Part shown: piece after piece, positions 20,825-29,509 of the stretch | Layout: each line of letters opens with the position of its first letter | Position numbering within the stretch: the stretch's first letter is position 1 | From: Aquibacillus salsiterrae | Lineage (GTDB): Bacteria > Bacillota > Bacilli > Bacillales > Amphibacillaceae | NCBI RefSeq assembly: GCF_028416595.1 | Contig: NZ_JAMQKC010000001.1 | Span: 248,001-312,000, forward strand | Length of the DNA: 64,000 nt | Direction: 5' to 3' | Translations under genes and position numbers: made by a program | Notes under the pieces: generated by a model | Database searches by the model: none | What the model saw: the letters and a program-made list of their open reading frames with translations, nothing else | Told to the model about the DNA's origin: nothing

Positions 20825-20854
20825 AACGATCCAAAGCTGGATCGTTTTTGTTTT
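20825..20854 (+). terminator. Intrinsic terminator of rpsT
   Basis: AACGATCC (20825-20832) pairs with GGATCGTT (20839-20846), then TTTTTGTTTT. Confidence 0.9.
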
Positions 20855-20871
20855 GGGCAGCAGGCGAGGTA

Positions 20872-20912
20872 GGCGCCTGGAGCTAGACAGCTCTTGGATT
20901 TTTTTATACTTT
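20872..20912 (+). repeat. Dispersed repeat tail copy
   Basis: GGCGCCTGGAGCTAGACAG followed by CTCTTGGATTTTTTTATACTTT. The 34 bases 20879-20912 are identical to 10305-10338. It sits immediately after the rpsT terminator and before the holA terminator. Confidence 0.8.
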
Positions 20913-20913
20913 A

Positions 20914-20956
20914 AAAAAGCAAGGGACTTCATTTAAAATGAAATCCCTTGCTTTTT
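20914..20956 (-). terminator. Intrinsic terminator overlapping the end of holA
   Basis: A stem of about 20 bp (one unpaired base) joins AAAAAGCAAGGGA...TTCATTT to AAATGAAATCCCTTGCTTTTT. The last codons of holA (KQGISF) and its stop lie inside the stem. The minus-strand tail is TTTTTTAAAG. It may also stop plus-strand transcripts. Confidence 0.85.
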
Positions 20957-21979
20957 ATTTAAGTGGATCAATTCATATAAGAGTAGCTCGAAGGCTAGTG
21001 ATTTATCCATTCTCCCCTGTTTTATCTTCGCATCTGTTTCTGTACAGCTATTAATTGCTTGCTTTAGGTCGGAAAGTACAAAGCTTTTTTCTCGTGACAT
21101 TGACATTTTAATAACATAGGGATGGATTTTTAATTGCTGTGCCATTTGACTTTGGGTATATCCTTTCTGTTTTAATAACTTGACATGTAAAATGGTTCTA
21201 AATTGAGAAGCGAGTAAGGCTAACAATGCAATTGGGTCTTCACCCATCCGCTCTAAATCTTTAAAGATTGATATAGCCACATTTAAATCTTTTTCAATTA
21301 CTGCATCTACTAATTTTAATCCAGAAGTCGTTAGTTGATGTGAAACGAGTTGGTCGGCAATTTGTTTTGTTATCGTCCCCCCAACACCAACAAATGTTGC
21401 CATTTTTTCCATTTCTTGCTTTATCATCATTAAATTAGGCCCGATTTCCTGAACTAATTTACCAATCACATCTTTTTCAAAAGAAACGTGCTCATTTTTA
21501 GCCATCGTAGTAATCCACTGGTCCAGTTCCCAGTCTTTGAGAGATTGACAAGAGATAGCATTACTATTTTGTTTAAGTACTTTCGTTATTTTTTTACGCT
21601 CATCGATTTTTTCGTATGGGGCAATTAGCACTATGATCGAATAGTCAACAGGGTGGAGTAAGTAGGATGCTAAACTATCCAAATCATGTTCCACAGCCGT
21701 TTTATCTGGTTTTGCTTTTAAAAATGATGGGTTCGAAGCAAAGATAATCTTTCGCTCACCAAAAAACGGGTAAGTTTCAGCATCTGCAATGACTTCTTGT
21801 ATCGATGTCTCTTCTAAATCATAATTAGATATATTTGTATCCCTGTCTTCATCATCCAAACTGTATGTAATAAGTTCGTATTTTATCGAATCAATAAGGA
21901 AGGTTTCTGTTCCAAATAAAAAATACACTGGCGAAAATTGTTTCTTCTTAATAACCTTTAACACATCAAAATAATTCAT
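20933..21979 (-). CDS. holA: DNA polymerase III subunit delta
   Basis: 348 aa clamp-loader subunit (YqeN) that opens the beta clamp. It begins MNYFDVLKVIKKKQFSPVYFLFG, with the degenerate nucleotide-binding fold of delta: YLFG-type N-terminus but no Walker A lysine motif. The C-terminal collar domain includes RTILHVKLLKQKGYTQSQMA. ATG at 21979 is preferred, with GGAGG six bases upstream. Same neighbourhood (rpsT, yqzM, comEC) as B. subtilis. Confidence 0.95.
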   Translation of the reverse strand: MNYFDVLKVIKKKQFSPVYFLFGTETFLIDSIKYELITYSLDDEDRDTNISNYDLEETSIQEVIADAETYPFFGERKIIFASNPSFLKAKPDKTAVEHDLDSLASYLLHPVDYSIIVLIAPYEKIDERKKITKVLKQNSNAISCQSLKDWELDQWITTMAKNEHVSFEKDVIGKLVQEIGPNLMMIKQEMEKMATFVGVGGTITKQIADQLVSHQLTTSGLKLVDAVIEKDLNVAISIFKDLERMGEDPIALLALLASQFRTILHVKLLKQKGYTQSQMAQQLKIHPYVIKMSMSREKSFVLSDLKQAINSCTETDAKIKQGRMDKSLAFELLLYELIHLNKKQGISF

Positions 21980-22319
21980 TTTCAACCTCCATTTGAACCA
22001 CTTCACTTATTATGGTAAATGGTAAAGAAGGAACTAGCAAGAATTAGTTGAAATCTTATCATTTATGTTTTATTGTGTAATAAAGAGGGAAGTAGCAGCC
22101 ACTACTCCCCCCCGCAATCTATATCAACGCTTAAAAACCAGCCCTAGGTCACTGATAATTAAGCGATATTTTCTTTCCTTTATAGATTGACCAAAATACG
22201 AAATAATATGGTTGTAAACTCTTGCTATTAGAGGTAAGACGTTTTTTGTGTATAATTAATGAATGTGGATTTTTTGCAAAGAATAATTTATACTTAGTAA
22301 TGATGTAGGAGGGATACAT
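21980..22319. other. Gap between holA and yqzM (340 bp)
   Basis: Divergent intergenic region. It holds a small inverted repeat at 22087-22109 (GGGAAGTAG / CACTACTCCC) and a perfect -10-like TATAAT at 22251-22256 pointing to yqzM, without a good -35. I see no supported gene; a minus-strand frame at 22149-22358 has no ribosome site and overlaps yqzM. Confidence 0.5.
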
Positions 22320-22454
22320 ATGAATGAATTTGAAAAAGACGTACAATCCAAGAGTCATGACATTTTTGATTCTGGAAAAGGATTTCTTTATTCATTCGTC
22401 TTCTTTATGGTAATATTTTTCATCGGAGTAGTTGTAGATATTATTGGCTCCTAG
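22320..22454 (+). CDS. yqzM: YqzM family small membrane protein
   Basis: 44 aa: MNEFEKDVQSKSHDIFDSGK, then one membrane segment (GFLYSFVFFMVIFFIGVVVD), ending IIGS. Sequence, length and position between holA and comEC match B. subtilis YqzM. TAGGAGGGATACAT gives a strong ribosome site. Function is unknown; it has its own terminator, so it is a genuine monocistronic gene. Confidence 0.9.
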   Translation: MNEFEKDVQSKSHDIFDSGKGFLYSFVFFMVIFFIGVVVDIIGS

Positions 22455-22470
22455 GCAAATGAAGAAGGAA

Positions 22471-22500
22471 AGAGACTGAATTTTGCAGTCTCTTTTTTTC
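22471..22500 (+). terminator. Intrinsic terminator of yqzM
   Basis: AGAGACTG (22471-22478) pairs with CAGTCTCT (22486-22493), then TTTTTTTC. Confidence 0.9.
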
Positions 22501-22527
22501 TATGCCAACCTTCCTTTACAAGCTATT

Positions 22528-24813
22528 TTATGGTGAATAACGATAAAGTGTTCCTTTATTTCCTGAAAAATTGTATTGGATGGCGCCTAATTTATCCGTT
22601 CTTAAAAGAACTACCCGATTATCCCTTAACCTACGAATGACATCTGGATTAGGGTGCCCATAAGAATTGTTTGCTCCTACCGAAACCCATGCGTATTTAG
22701 GTGTTAGTTGGTCAATCCATGCTTCTGAAGTTGATGTTTTGCTCCCATGATGGGCAACTTTTAAAACATCTGCTTTTAAATTTGGGTATTTCTTTAATAA
22801 TAAACTTTCGACTCCCTCATCTATATCCCCGGTGAAAAGCCATCGTAAACCACCAATTTTCGTAAAAACAACTAAAGAAGTTTCATTTGTACCAAACAAA
22901 TCATTACTGTTTCCTGGATGGAGTACGTTAAATACACTTGTTCCAATCGAAATTTTATCTTTATCACTGACTCGTACGATCTCAATTTTATTTTGCATTT
23001 TATTTTGCAAATCCTCAGGTAACTCATAAAGATCGCTAATTATTAGCTTTTCAATATTGAAATCATCAAGTAAATACGGAAAACTTCCCACATGATCTAG
23101 GTCAGGATGTGTTAGAATTACTTGATCAATCCTCGCAATTCCACGTGAATATAAAAATGGTTTAATTACTTGTTCAAATCGTTTATTAGAGGGTTCGAAA
23201 TTACCATCTAAAGATCCCGCAGCATCTATCATTATTACACCTTTTCGGTACGGTAATTCGATAATAAAACTATCTCCTTGACCAACGTCTAACATCGTAA
23301 TCGTTCCTTGAGGGCTTACATATGGCTTTAGTGAAATAGTAACAAGCAACATGGTTAAACAACTTCCTAATAGGAAAGCTTTCTTTTTCTTATTTTCCCC
23401 AATCGATACCATCATCATAATGAAAAGTAAATAATAAGGAATAAAAAATGCAAGTGGAAATTTACCAATTACCCAAGGGAAGAATAGGAACTTATCCATT
23501 AGTTCAAGAATTTGGAGAACGGTTTCGTGACTTAACCGAAACACCACATCTAGAAAAGAAACGAGGTCGGGAAAAGTTAAGGATAATAATAAAAGAAGCA
23601 ACATAAACGGCATAACATAAAATGAAAAATAGGGAACGATGATGAGATTAACTAGTAAGGAGACCGGATTAAAATAATAAAAATTGTACACTTGGATCGG
23701 CAAAATGGACAAGGAGCTAATAAAACTAACAAGAAGGATTTGATACATTGGCCGAGTGTTATTCCATAACTTTTGCGATAAGAGTAAGGCAAAAGAAACG
23801 AGGAAAGAAAATTGAAAGCCTAATTGGTAAAGGTTAGGTGGGTCTATCAAATAAAGCAGCAGAAAAGTGAGACTTACAATATCTGTCACTTGAAGGGGAA
23901 CACGAATCTTGACCAATACGATTGTGAACATGGTCATAAGACTTGCACGCCAAACCGATGGCGAGCCACCTCCAATTAGAGGATATAAAGCAACGATGAG
24001 CAAAATTAAGGTTTGTGCCTTTTCTTTCGTAACTATATTGAACTTAACGAAAACATAATATAAACCGCCGACTAAAAGACCAACATGCAACCCTGAAATC
24101 GCCAATAAATGGGATAAGCCAAATCGTTGAAATAATTCAATAGTCCCCGGATCTATGCCTTCATTATCACCGAGTACTAAAGCTTTCACCCATCCAGCAG
24201 TGAAGGAGCTCAGGTTGTCGTTAGCTTTTGACAACACAAATTGTCGTACGTTGTAGACTTGTTGCAAGAAAGAAGACCCTGTACAGTTGACGGAGCTGTT
24301 TGTCTCCACTTGGACTTGAAAAAGGTATTGAATTCCTTTATTCCGTAAATAGTTTTGATAATTAAATTGACCGGGATTACTACTTGATTCAGGAATCTCC
24401 ACTTTTCCTTTTAAGTTACAAGATGCTCCTGTTTGCAACTGATTAAGGACATCTGCATTAACATCCCCCTTAGAAAAATAAGAGACTAAATAGTCGTTTT
24501 GATCGTCACCTTTTAGGACAAATTCTAATCCGTATGACTTTACTCTTACTTCTGAAACAATGTTCCCAGTAAGACCAATTATTTCACCGCTATTCGCCTG
24601 GACTTGTTCATTTTTTGGGGTCTGAAATCCAGTAAACCAATAAAAGAAAATAATTCCTGTACAAATCACTATGACCTGAGCAGGGGTTAGCCTAGACTGT
24701 TTCATTAAATGCCAAAGCCAGACGAACACTATTACTACGACGATAAGGTGCCATGTTTTAACTGCTACCGCTAATAAAGCTGAAAAAGCCAAAAGGTGCC
24801 ATGTTCCTTTCAA
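22528..24813 (-). CDS. comEC: DNA internalization channel/nuclease-like protein ComEC
   Basis: 761 aa. The N-terminal part has membrane segments and an OB-like domain (~60-200). The Competence membrane domain (~220-490) includes FGLSHLLAISGLHVGLL. The C-terminal metallo-beta-lactamase domain (~505-760) carries LDVGQGDSFII, LTHPDLDHVGS and KVAHHGSKTSTS. It forms the channel that takes single-stranded transforming DNA into the cell. The start is TTG with AGAGGTG upstream. It is last in the comEA-comEB-comEC operon. Confidence 0.96.
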   Translation of the reverse strand: MKGTWHLLAFSALLAVAVKTWHLIVVVIVFVWLWHLMKQSRLTPAQVIVICTGIIFFYWFTGFQTPKNEQVQANSGEIIGLTGNIVSEVRVKSYGLEFVLKGDDQNDYLVSYFSKGDVNADVLNQLQTGASCNLKGKVEIPESSSNPGQFNYQNYLRNKGIQYLFQVQVETNSSVNCTGSSFLQQVYNVRQFVLSKANDNLSSFTAGWVKALVLGDNEGIDPGTIELFQRFGLSHLLAISGLHVGLLVGGLYYVFVKFNIVTKEKAQTLILLIVALYPLIGGGSPSVWRASLMTMFTIVLVKIRVPLQVTDIVSLTFLLLYLIDPPNLYQLGFQFSFLVSFALLLSQKLWNNTRPMYQILLVSFISSLSILPIQVYNFYYFNPVSLLVNLIIVPYFSFYVMPFMLLLLLLSLTFPDLVSFLDVVFRLSHETVLQILELMDKFLFFPWVIGKFPLAFFIPYYLLFIMMMVSIGENKKKKAFLLGSCLTMLLVTISLKPYVSPQGTITMLDVGQGDSFIIELPYRKGVIMIDAAGSLDGNFEPSNKRFEQVIKPFLYSRGIARIDQVILTHPDLDHVGSFPYLLDDFNIEKLIISDLYELPEDLQNKMQNKIEIVRVSDKDKISIGTSVFNVLHPGNSNDLFGTNETSLVVFTKIGGLRWLFTGDIDEGVESLLLKKYPNLKADVLKVAHHGSKTSTSEAWIDQLTPKYAWVSVGANNSYGHPNPDVIRRLRDNRVVLLRTDKLGAIQYNFSGNKGTLYRYSP

Positions 24814-24843
24814 CTCTTCACACCTCTTTTTGAAATACCATTT

Positions 24844-25323
24844 TTAATCATTGCTTTTATTTGATTCGATTGCTTGTTCTAAATGGATACTAACTTGGAC
24901 TAACTCAACCTTTTCCACTTGAACATGGCTATCTTTAAACAACTCTAATGAATATGGATGATTTTTGTAATCACTAGCGTAATATACCTTCTTTATACCG
25001 CTTTGAATGATTGCCTTACTGCATTGAAGACAAGGGAAATGCGTTACATAAATTTCTGCACCATCTGTCGCCACACCAAATTTCGAACATTGTAAAAGTG
25101 CATTCATTTCTGCGTGAACCGTTCTCACACAATGACCGTCAATCACATAACACCCTTCATCTATGCAGTGGACACCTCCAGACACACTGCCATTATACCC
25201 CCCTGCAATAATCCGTTTGTCACGAACTATCGTTGCACCTACCATTAACCTTTCACAGGTACTCCGGAGTGCTAACAAATGACTTTGAGCCATAAAATAT
25301 TGGTTCCATGATATACGTTCCAT
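24844..25323 (-). CDS. comEB: ComEB, dCMP deaminase family protein
   Basis: 159 aa zinc deaminase. The catalytic VHAEMNALLQC supplies the zinc His and the proton-shuttling Glu, and PCLQC the two zinc cysteines. It deaminates dCMP to dUMP; in B. subtilis ComEB also helps place ComGA at the poles. C-terminal length is slightly shorter than B. subtilis ComEB (189 aa). It lies between comEA and comEC. Confidence 0.95.
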   Translation of the reverse strand: MERISWNQYFMAQSHLLALRSTCERLMVGATIVRDKRIIAGGYNGSVSGGVHCIDEGCYVIDGHCVRTVHAEMNALLQCSKFGVATDGAEIYVTHFPCLQCSKAIIQSGIKKVYYASDYKNHPYSLELFKDSHVQVEKVELVQVSIHLEQAIESNKSND

Positions 25324-25435
25324 AACAATATCATCCCTTCTCTATTTTTTTCAGTTTAACTAACACCGTATGGACGAGTCAATATATAAGTAGAGACTAT
25401 CAAGATAAGTGCTTATCGAACTTACAAGTTAGATA

Positions 25436-25470
25436 AAGGTTCAAGGAACTTGAATTTGATCCTTGAACTT
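25436..25470 (-). terminator. Weak hairpin at the end of comEA
   Basis: AAGGTTCAAGGA pairs with TCCTTGAACTT, overlapping the comEA stop codon. The U-run is poor, so it may only attenuate transcription into comEB. Confidence 0.35.
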
Positions 25471-26034
25471 TTCAAGAGTTTTTTCTCCAATTCCTGATAC
25501 TTTAAGGATGTCTTCCATAGTTTGAAAAGGTCCATTTTGTTCTCTATAAGTAATGATTGAAGTAGCCTTCACTTCTCCAATTCCATTTAATTGGGCTAAT
25601 TCTTCCTTCGTTGCGGAGTTTATTCTGATCTTCCCATTAGTGGTGTTCGGTTGTTCAAACGTTTCGGTCCCCTGTTCACCCTGTTTTGGTACTATAATTA
25701 CCATTTCATCGTAAACCTTTTGGGCAAGATTCACACGATCCATGTCTGCACTTGTTGTGAACCCACCAGCAAGCTCTATTAAATCAGCCACCCTCGTCTC
25801 CCCCGTAACCGTATAAACTCCCGGTTTAATTACTTCACCTTTTACATCTATATAAAGAGTGGTTGTATTCACTTTGGGAGATTCTTCTGATTGGGTCAAG
25901 GCTTGTGTTGTCGCCGCTTCTTCTGAAACAGTCACCACATCGGAATCAGTTGCGTTCCGATTATCGAAAAAAGAGATAATGACGATGACAGCGGCAAATA
26001 GCGCGATTATCCAACTTTTATTAACTGAAATCAT
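25441..26034 (-). CDS. comEA: DNA-binding competence receptor ComEA
   Basis: 197 aa. A membrane anchor (~8-23) and an acidic linker precede an SLBB domain (LYIDVKGEVIKPGVYTV, ~55-110) and a C-terminal helix-hairpin-helix pair (RINSATKEELAQLNGIGEVKA... VSGIGEKTLEKFK, ~132-195). It binds double-stranded DNA outside the cell and delivers it to ComEC. GGTG lies eight bases before the ATG. It is divergent from comER. Confidence 0.96.
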   Translation of the reverse strand: MISVNKSWIIALFAAVIVIISFFDNRNATDSDVVTVSEEAATTQALTQSEESPKVNTTTLYIDVKGEVIKPGVYTVTGETRVADLIELAGGFTTSADMDRVNLAQKVYDEMVIIVPKQGEQGTETFEQPNTTNGKIRINSATKEELAQLNGIGEVKATSIITYREQNGPFQTMEDILKVSGIGEKTLEKFKDQIQVP

Positions 26035-26117
26035 AATTTAAACACCAATTCCTTTCATAAGTATCCTTACTTTGACATAAGATGGAATGTAAATGCGTAA
26101 TTTAGGAGGGAGCAACA

Positions 26118-26939
26118 ATGAAGTGGGGAGTAATTGGTACTGGTAACATGGGAGAAATCTTAATTGATGCATGGATGGCTTCATCGGTTGTGGAACAAAA
26201 TAATTTATATATAACAAATCGGACGATAGCTAAAGCATATGCAATTAAAGAACATTATCCTGAGGTTAACGTTTGTACGCAGATAAAAGATTTAGTACAG
26301 CATGTAGATATTCTATACATTTGTGTTAAACCGCTAGAAATTCACCCTCTTTTAATCGACATATATGATTACTTAACCAAGGACCAATGTATAGTGTCCA
26401 TTACAAGTCCTTTTTCTGTCAAAAAATTAGAGTCAATTGTTCCTTGTCAAGTCGCTCGTTTGATTCCAAGTATTACAAATCGAGCTACTGCAGGTGTTAC
26501 TCTCGCTACATTCGGAAGCAGCATCCGAGAAGAAATGAAAAGCTATTTGCTTCAAAGTTGTAAATTGTATTCTACACCAGAAATAATCCATGACGATGTT
26601 ACAAGAATTTCATCAGATATCGTCTCCTGTGGTCCGGCTTTTTTTGGCTATCTAGCAGAAAAATACATTAATACAGCCGAACAGGAAACAAATATCACAA
26701 AAGAACAAGCATCAGCACTCACAGAGAAAATGTTTATTGGGTTTGGAAAGTTATTAGAAGATGGTCATTATACACTGCCACAACTAATTGAAAAGGTTTG
26801 TGTCAAAGGTGGTGTAACAGGTGAAGGGATTAAAGCAATGGACCATTCCATAGGGGAATTGTTTAACAATCTGATCCATGCCACACACAATAAGTATGAA
26901 GAGGACATAAAGAAAATAGCTAATCAATTAAACGAATAA
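26118..26939 (+). CDS. comER: ComER, pyrroline-5-carboxylate reductase-like protein
   Basis: 273 aa. The N-terminal Rossmann fold begins KWGVIGTGNMGEIL. The C-terminal dimerisation domain resembles ProC (KGGVTGEGIKAM). It is divergent from comEA, as in B. subtilis; the name is positional and no competence role is proven. In Bacillus, comER has been linked to sporulation and biofilm control through Spo0A. TAGGAGGGAGCAAC gives a strong ribosome site. Confidence 0.92.
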   Translation: MKWGVIGTGNMGEILIDAWMASSVVEQNNLYITNRTIAKAYAIKEHYPEVNVCTQIKDLVQHVDILYICVKPLEIHPLLIDIYDYLTKDQCIVSITSPFSVKKLESIVPCQVARLIPSITNRATAGVTLATFGSSIREEMKSYLLQSCKLYSTPEIIHDDVTRISSDIVSCGPAFFGYLAEKYINTAEQETNITKEQASALTEKMFIGFGKLLEDGHYTLPQLIEKVCVKGGVTGEGIKAMDHSIGELFNNLIHATHNKYEEDIKKIANQLNE

Positions 26940-26984
26940 ATTTATAATTCGACATTCCAATCTTTTCTCCTGCAAACATTTTTA

Positions 26985-27102
26985 AGAAAAGCGGAAGCGC
27001 CTTGGTCAGACCCGTCAGGCATAAGACAAGACCTGACGTGGCGCTCTTTGCCACAGCAGGGATTGACTTATGTCCCGAGGGGCTAGGCGCTGAAGCTAGA
27101 CA
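26985..27102 (+). repeat. Dispersed structured repeat, full copy A
   Basis: Starts AAGAAAAGCGGAAGCGCC and ends GGCGCTGAAGCTAGACA, ends that are imperfect inverted repeats. Inside are two hairpins: GTCAGG...CCTGAC and GTGGC...GCCAC. The copy at 61236-61353 matches nearly base for base. Confidence 0.9.
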
Positions 27103-27104
27103 AT

Positions 27105-27165
27105 AAGAAAAGCGGAAGCGCCTTGGTCAGACCCGTCAGACATAAGACAAGACCTGACGTGGCGC
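27105..27165 (+). repeat. Dispersed structured repeat, truncated copy B
   Basis: Repeats the first ~60 bases of copy A (AAGAAAAGCGGAAGCGCC... CCTGACGTGGCGCT) with one change in the first hairpin (CAGACAT for CAGGCAT), then diverges. Confidence 0.9.
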
Positions 27166-27166
27166 T

Positions 27167-27206
27167 GCGGGAAAATACTAGCTTTGATGAAGGCGCATTT
27201 TCCCGC
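27167..27206 (-). terminator. Hairpin after yqeM
   Basis: GCGGGAAAAT (27167-27176) pairs perfectly with ATTTTCCCGC (27197-27206). It lacks a U-run on either side, so it may be a processing or stability element at the operon end. Confidence 0.4.
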
Positions 27207-27250
27207 AGGCACTAGGTTTTCTTTTATAAATAAAGTCAAGACACTGTTAT

Positions 27251-27994
27251 TTACGCCTGACAAACAAAAAAGATTCGCTGATTTTTTTGTTCGTCTAGTT
27301 GGTTACTGATATCAAAATCCCCAAAAATTGCTTTGAGTGAAAAACCAGTTTGTTCGAGTAATTCTTTATATGTGTTCACAGAATAAGTACGCTGATGATG
27401 CGTTTCGTCAAACCTCTCATATTGGTTTCCCTCTAACACAAAAAAAGTTAAATCATGGAATACTTCACCATCATTTTCACCGGATTCACAAAACCAAATA
27501 TAGGAAAGGTCGTCATACACCTCAGCAAATGTTTGTCCCTTTAAATTCTGTTCAACGTGATTAAGACTGTGTACATCAAAGATAAACAAGCCACCAATTT
27601 TCAAACTGGTTTTCACCCGCTTAAAAACAGATTGAATATCAGAAAGCTTAACAATGTAATTCATTACGTCACAATAACTAATAATTGCATCTAATTCCTC
27701 AAAGCCATCTAGCTGCCTAATATCCTGTCTAATCCACATGACCGAATTTGTTTGGGTTTCGTTGGCATGCTCTGCATATGAAAGCATATCCAAAGACATA
27801 TCAACTCCATACATTTTATAATTATGATTTGCCAAACGACGGGTGATTTCACCTGTGCCACACCCAAGGTCTGCTACCGTTTGAATGTTTTCACCATACT
27901 GATTAAAAATAGCTAACGTCATTTGTTCCCACAGATTGTACGGGGCATCTTCCATTAAAGCATCATACACATATGCCATTTTTTGATAAGACAT
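27251..27994 (-). CDS. yqeM: Class I SAM-dependent methyltransferase YqeM
   Basis: 247 aa. SAM motif I is VADLGCGTGEITRRLA near residue 40; a motif II region follows (ISYCDVMNYI). The substrate is unknown. It is the last gene of the yqeG operon, 10 bases after rsfS. In B. subtilis it is in the same place, upstream of comER. Confidence 0.9.
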   Translation of the reverse strand: MSYQKMAYVYDALMEDAPYNLWEQMTLAIFNQYGENIQTVADLGCGTGEITRRLANHNYKMYGVDMSLDMLSYAEHANETQTNSVMWIRQDIRQLDGFEELDAIISYCDVMNYIVKLSDIQSVFKRVKTSLKIGGLFIFDVHSLNHVEQNLKGQTFAEVYDDLSYIWFCESGENDGEVFHDLTFFVLEGNQYERFDETHHQRTYSVNTYKELLEQTGFSLKAIFGDFDISNQLDEQKNQRIFFVCQA

Positions 27995-28003
27995 AGTAAC
28001 CCT

Positions 28004-28351
28004 CTAATCTAGACTAACATCGACTAACGGAGCATCGCCCCAAAGTCGTTCAATATTATAGTACATTCGCTCATCTTTATGGAAGACATGACAAACGACG
28101 TCACCAAGGTCGATAAGAATCCACCTTGCCTGTTCGTAGCCTTCTAATCTTTTTACTTCAATATCATTTTCCGCTGCACGGTCTTTCACTTCATTAGCTA
28201 TTGCTTGAACTTGCCTTTCACTTGACCCTTCACAAATTAAAAAGTAATCGGCAATTAATGATACATGTTTCATATCTAACACGACTATATCGTCTGCTCT
28301 CTTATCATCACAGGCCTTGGCAGTAAGATCTGCTAATTTTCTACTATCCAT
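28004..28351 (-). CDS. rsfS: Ribosome silencing factor RsfS (YqeL)
   Basis: 115 aa. RsfS binds ribosomal protein L14 and blocks subunit joining when nutrients are low. The diagnostic segments are present: VVLDMKHVSLIADYFLICEGSSERQVQAIA, EGYEQARWILIDLGDVVCHVF and YYNIERLWGDAP. It overlaps yqeK by eight bases, implying translational coupling. Confidence 0.96.
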   Translation of the reverse strand: MDSRKLADLTAKACDDKRADDIVVLDMKHVSLIADYFLICEGSSERQVQAIANEVKDRAAENDIEVKRLEGYEQARWILIDLGDVVCHVFHKDERMYYNIERLWGDAPLVDVSLD

Positions 28352-28943
28352 TCAGGTCCTTCCCTCCATGTAAGTTTTCTTTTACTTTTAAAAATAAATC
28401 ATTATATGCAAAAATAGTATCCGGATAGATAGGTTGGTTCTTACTTAACAAAAAATTTATCGTATTTTTTGATGAAAGGAAACAAGCTAAATCTAAATTA
28501 ACTTTCGCTTGTGGTCTAACCTTTTCTATCCCAGGAAAATCCCTTCCAGGTTCGATGTAATCAGCAAGAAAGATGATCTTGTCTAACCGAGACATATCCG
28601 CTTTTCCAGTCGTATGCCAGCGAATAGCACTTAAAATTTCAGGATCACCAATTCCAACCTCGCGCTCGACTAGTAAAGCACCAACCGGAGCATGCCACAG
28701 TTCACTGTGATGTACTAACAATTCACTTGGTAAGCTCTGTTCGTTTTTAATTAAAGCCTCCATCTCCATAAGATCACGATACTTGGCGTAATCATGGAAA
28801 ATGGCTGCCGTTTCTGCTTTAGCAGTATCCTCCTCATAAAAAGCTGCCAATTCAACAGCTGTATCGACAACCCTTTTCGTATGCTCATATCTTGCATCTG
28901 TTAAAAAAGGTTTAACAATCGCAAGTGCTTTTTCTTTATCCAT
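28344..28943 (-). CDS. yqeK: YqeK, HD-domain diadenosine tetraphosphatase
   Basis: 199 aa HD-family hydrolase with H in [14 protein letters not shown] in [12 protein letters not shown] and the distal D in [14 protein letters not shown]. YqeK proteins symmetrically split Ap4A into two ADP. It overlaps both nadD and rsfS by eight bases in a tightly coupled operon. Confidence 0.95.
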   Translation of the reverse strand: MDKEKALAIVKPFLTDARYEHTKRVVDTAVELAAFYEEDTAKAETAAIFHDYAKYRDLMEMEALIKNEQSLPSELLVHHSELWHAPVGALLVEREVGIGDPEILSAIRWHTTGKADMSRLDKIIFLADYIEPGRDFPGIEKVRPQAKVNLDLACFLSSKNTINFLLSKNQPIYPDTIFAYNDLFLKVKENLHGGKDLNG

Positions 28944-29499
28944 ACAACTGATTCTCCTTTATTACTGCCAATACCCCATCAGGAACTAAATAACGAATGG
29001 ACTTTCCCTGTTGTAGCCGCTGCCTGATCTCAGTTGAAGAAATCTCTAGTGCAGGAACTTCCACCTCTATTATGGGATAGTTTGTCTTCAATGTATAATC
29101 TGGACGTTTTACACCAACAAACTTTACTAATTGCATCAATTCATCGATCCGATACCAATGTGGTAAGTACTCGACCATATCCGCACCAATAATGAAATAG
29201 AATTCCATGTCTGGATGTTGTTCGTTTAATTGATAAATTGTATTGATTGTATAGGACTTTACAGAACGATTCACTTCAATCTTATTGATTGAAAAATGTT
29301 CGTTATTATCAATCGCAACCTCAAGCATTGCCAACCTTTTTTCAACAGTAGATGTCGCCTTCTCTTTATGTGGCGGCTCATAAGACGGGATAAACCAAAC
29401 CTCATCCAACTTAAGTGCTTGATAAACTTCTTCAGCAATTAACAAATGACCATAATGTGGTGGATCAAATGTACCACCAAGAATTCCAACCTTCTTCAT
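28936..29499 (-). CDS. nadD: Nicotinate-nucleotide adenylyltransferase
   Basis: 187 aa. It joins ATP and nicotinate mononucleotide to make deamido-NAD. [17 protein letters not shown] is the nucleotidyltransferase HxGH-type motif and [11 protein letters not shown] the ATP-binding ISSTxxR motif. AAGGAGATATAA precedes the ATG. Operon member between yhbY and yqeK. Confidence 0.97.
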   Translation of the reverse strand: MKKVGILGGTFDPPHYGHLLIAEEVYQALKLDEVWFIPSYEPPHKEKATSTVEKRLAMLEVAIDNNEHFSINKIEVNRSVKSYTINTIYQLNEQHPDMEFYFIIGADMVEYLPHWYRIDELMQLVKFVGVKRPDYTLKTNYPIIEVEVPALEISSTEIRQRLQQGKSIRYLVPDGVLAVIKENQLYG

Positions 29500-29509
29500 T
29501 TATATCTCC

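Larger units (their letters stand above)
26940..27250. other. comER-yqeM intergenic region, filled by repeats (311 bp)
   Basis: No gene. It holds two tandem copies of the dispersed repeat family (26985-27102 and 27105-27165), then a 10-bp hairpin (27167-27206) just beyond the yqeM stop. Confidence 0.8.

Noticed and set aside
22149-22358. 69-codon minus-strand frame opposite yqzM
   Set aside because: No ribosome site, overlaps the start of the well-supported yqzM, and its sequence is A/T-driven.
26072-26105. Promoter for comER (perfect TTGACA at 26072)
   Set aside because: No acceptable -10 occurs at 16-18 bases; the best candidates are CGTAAT or TAATTT at poor spacing.
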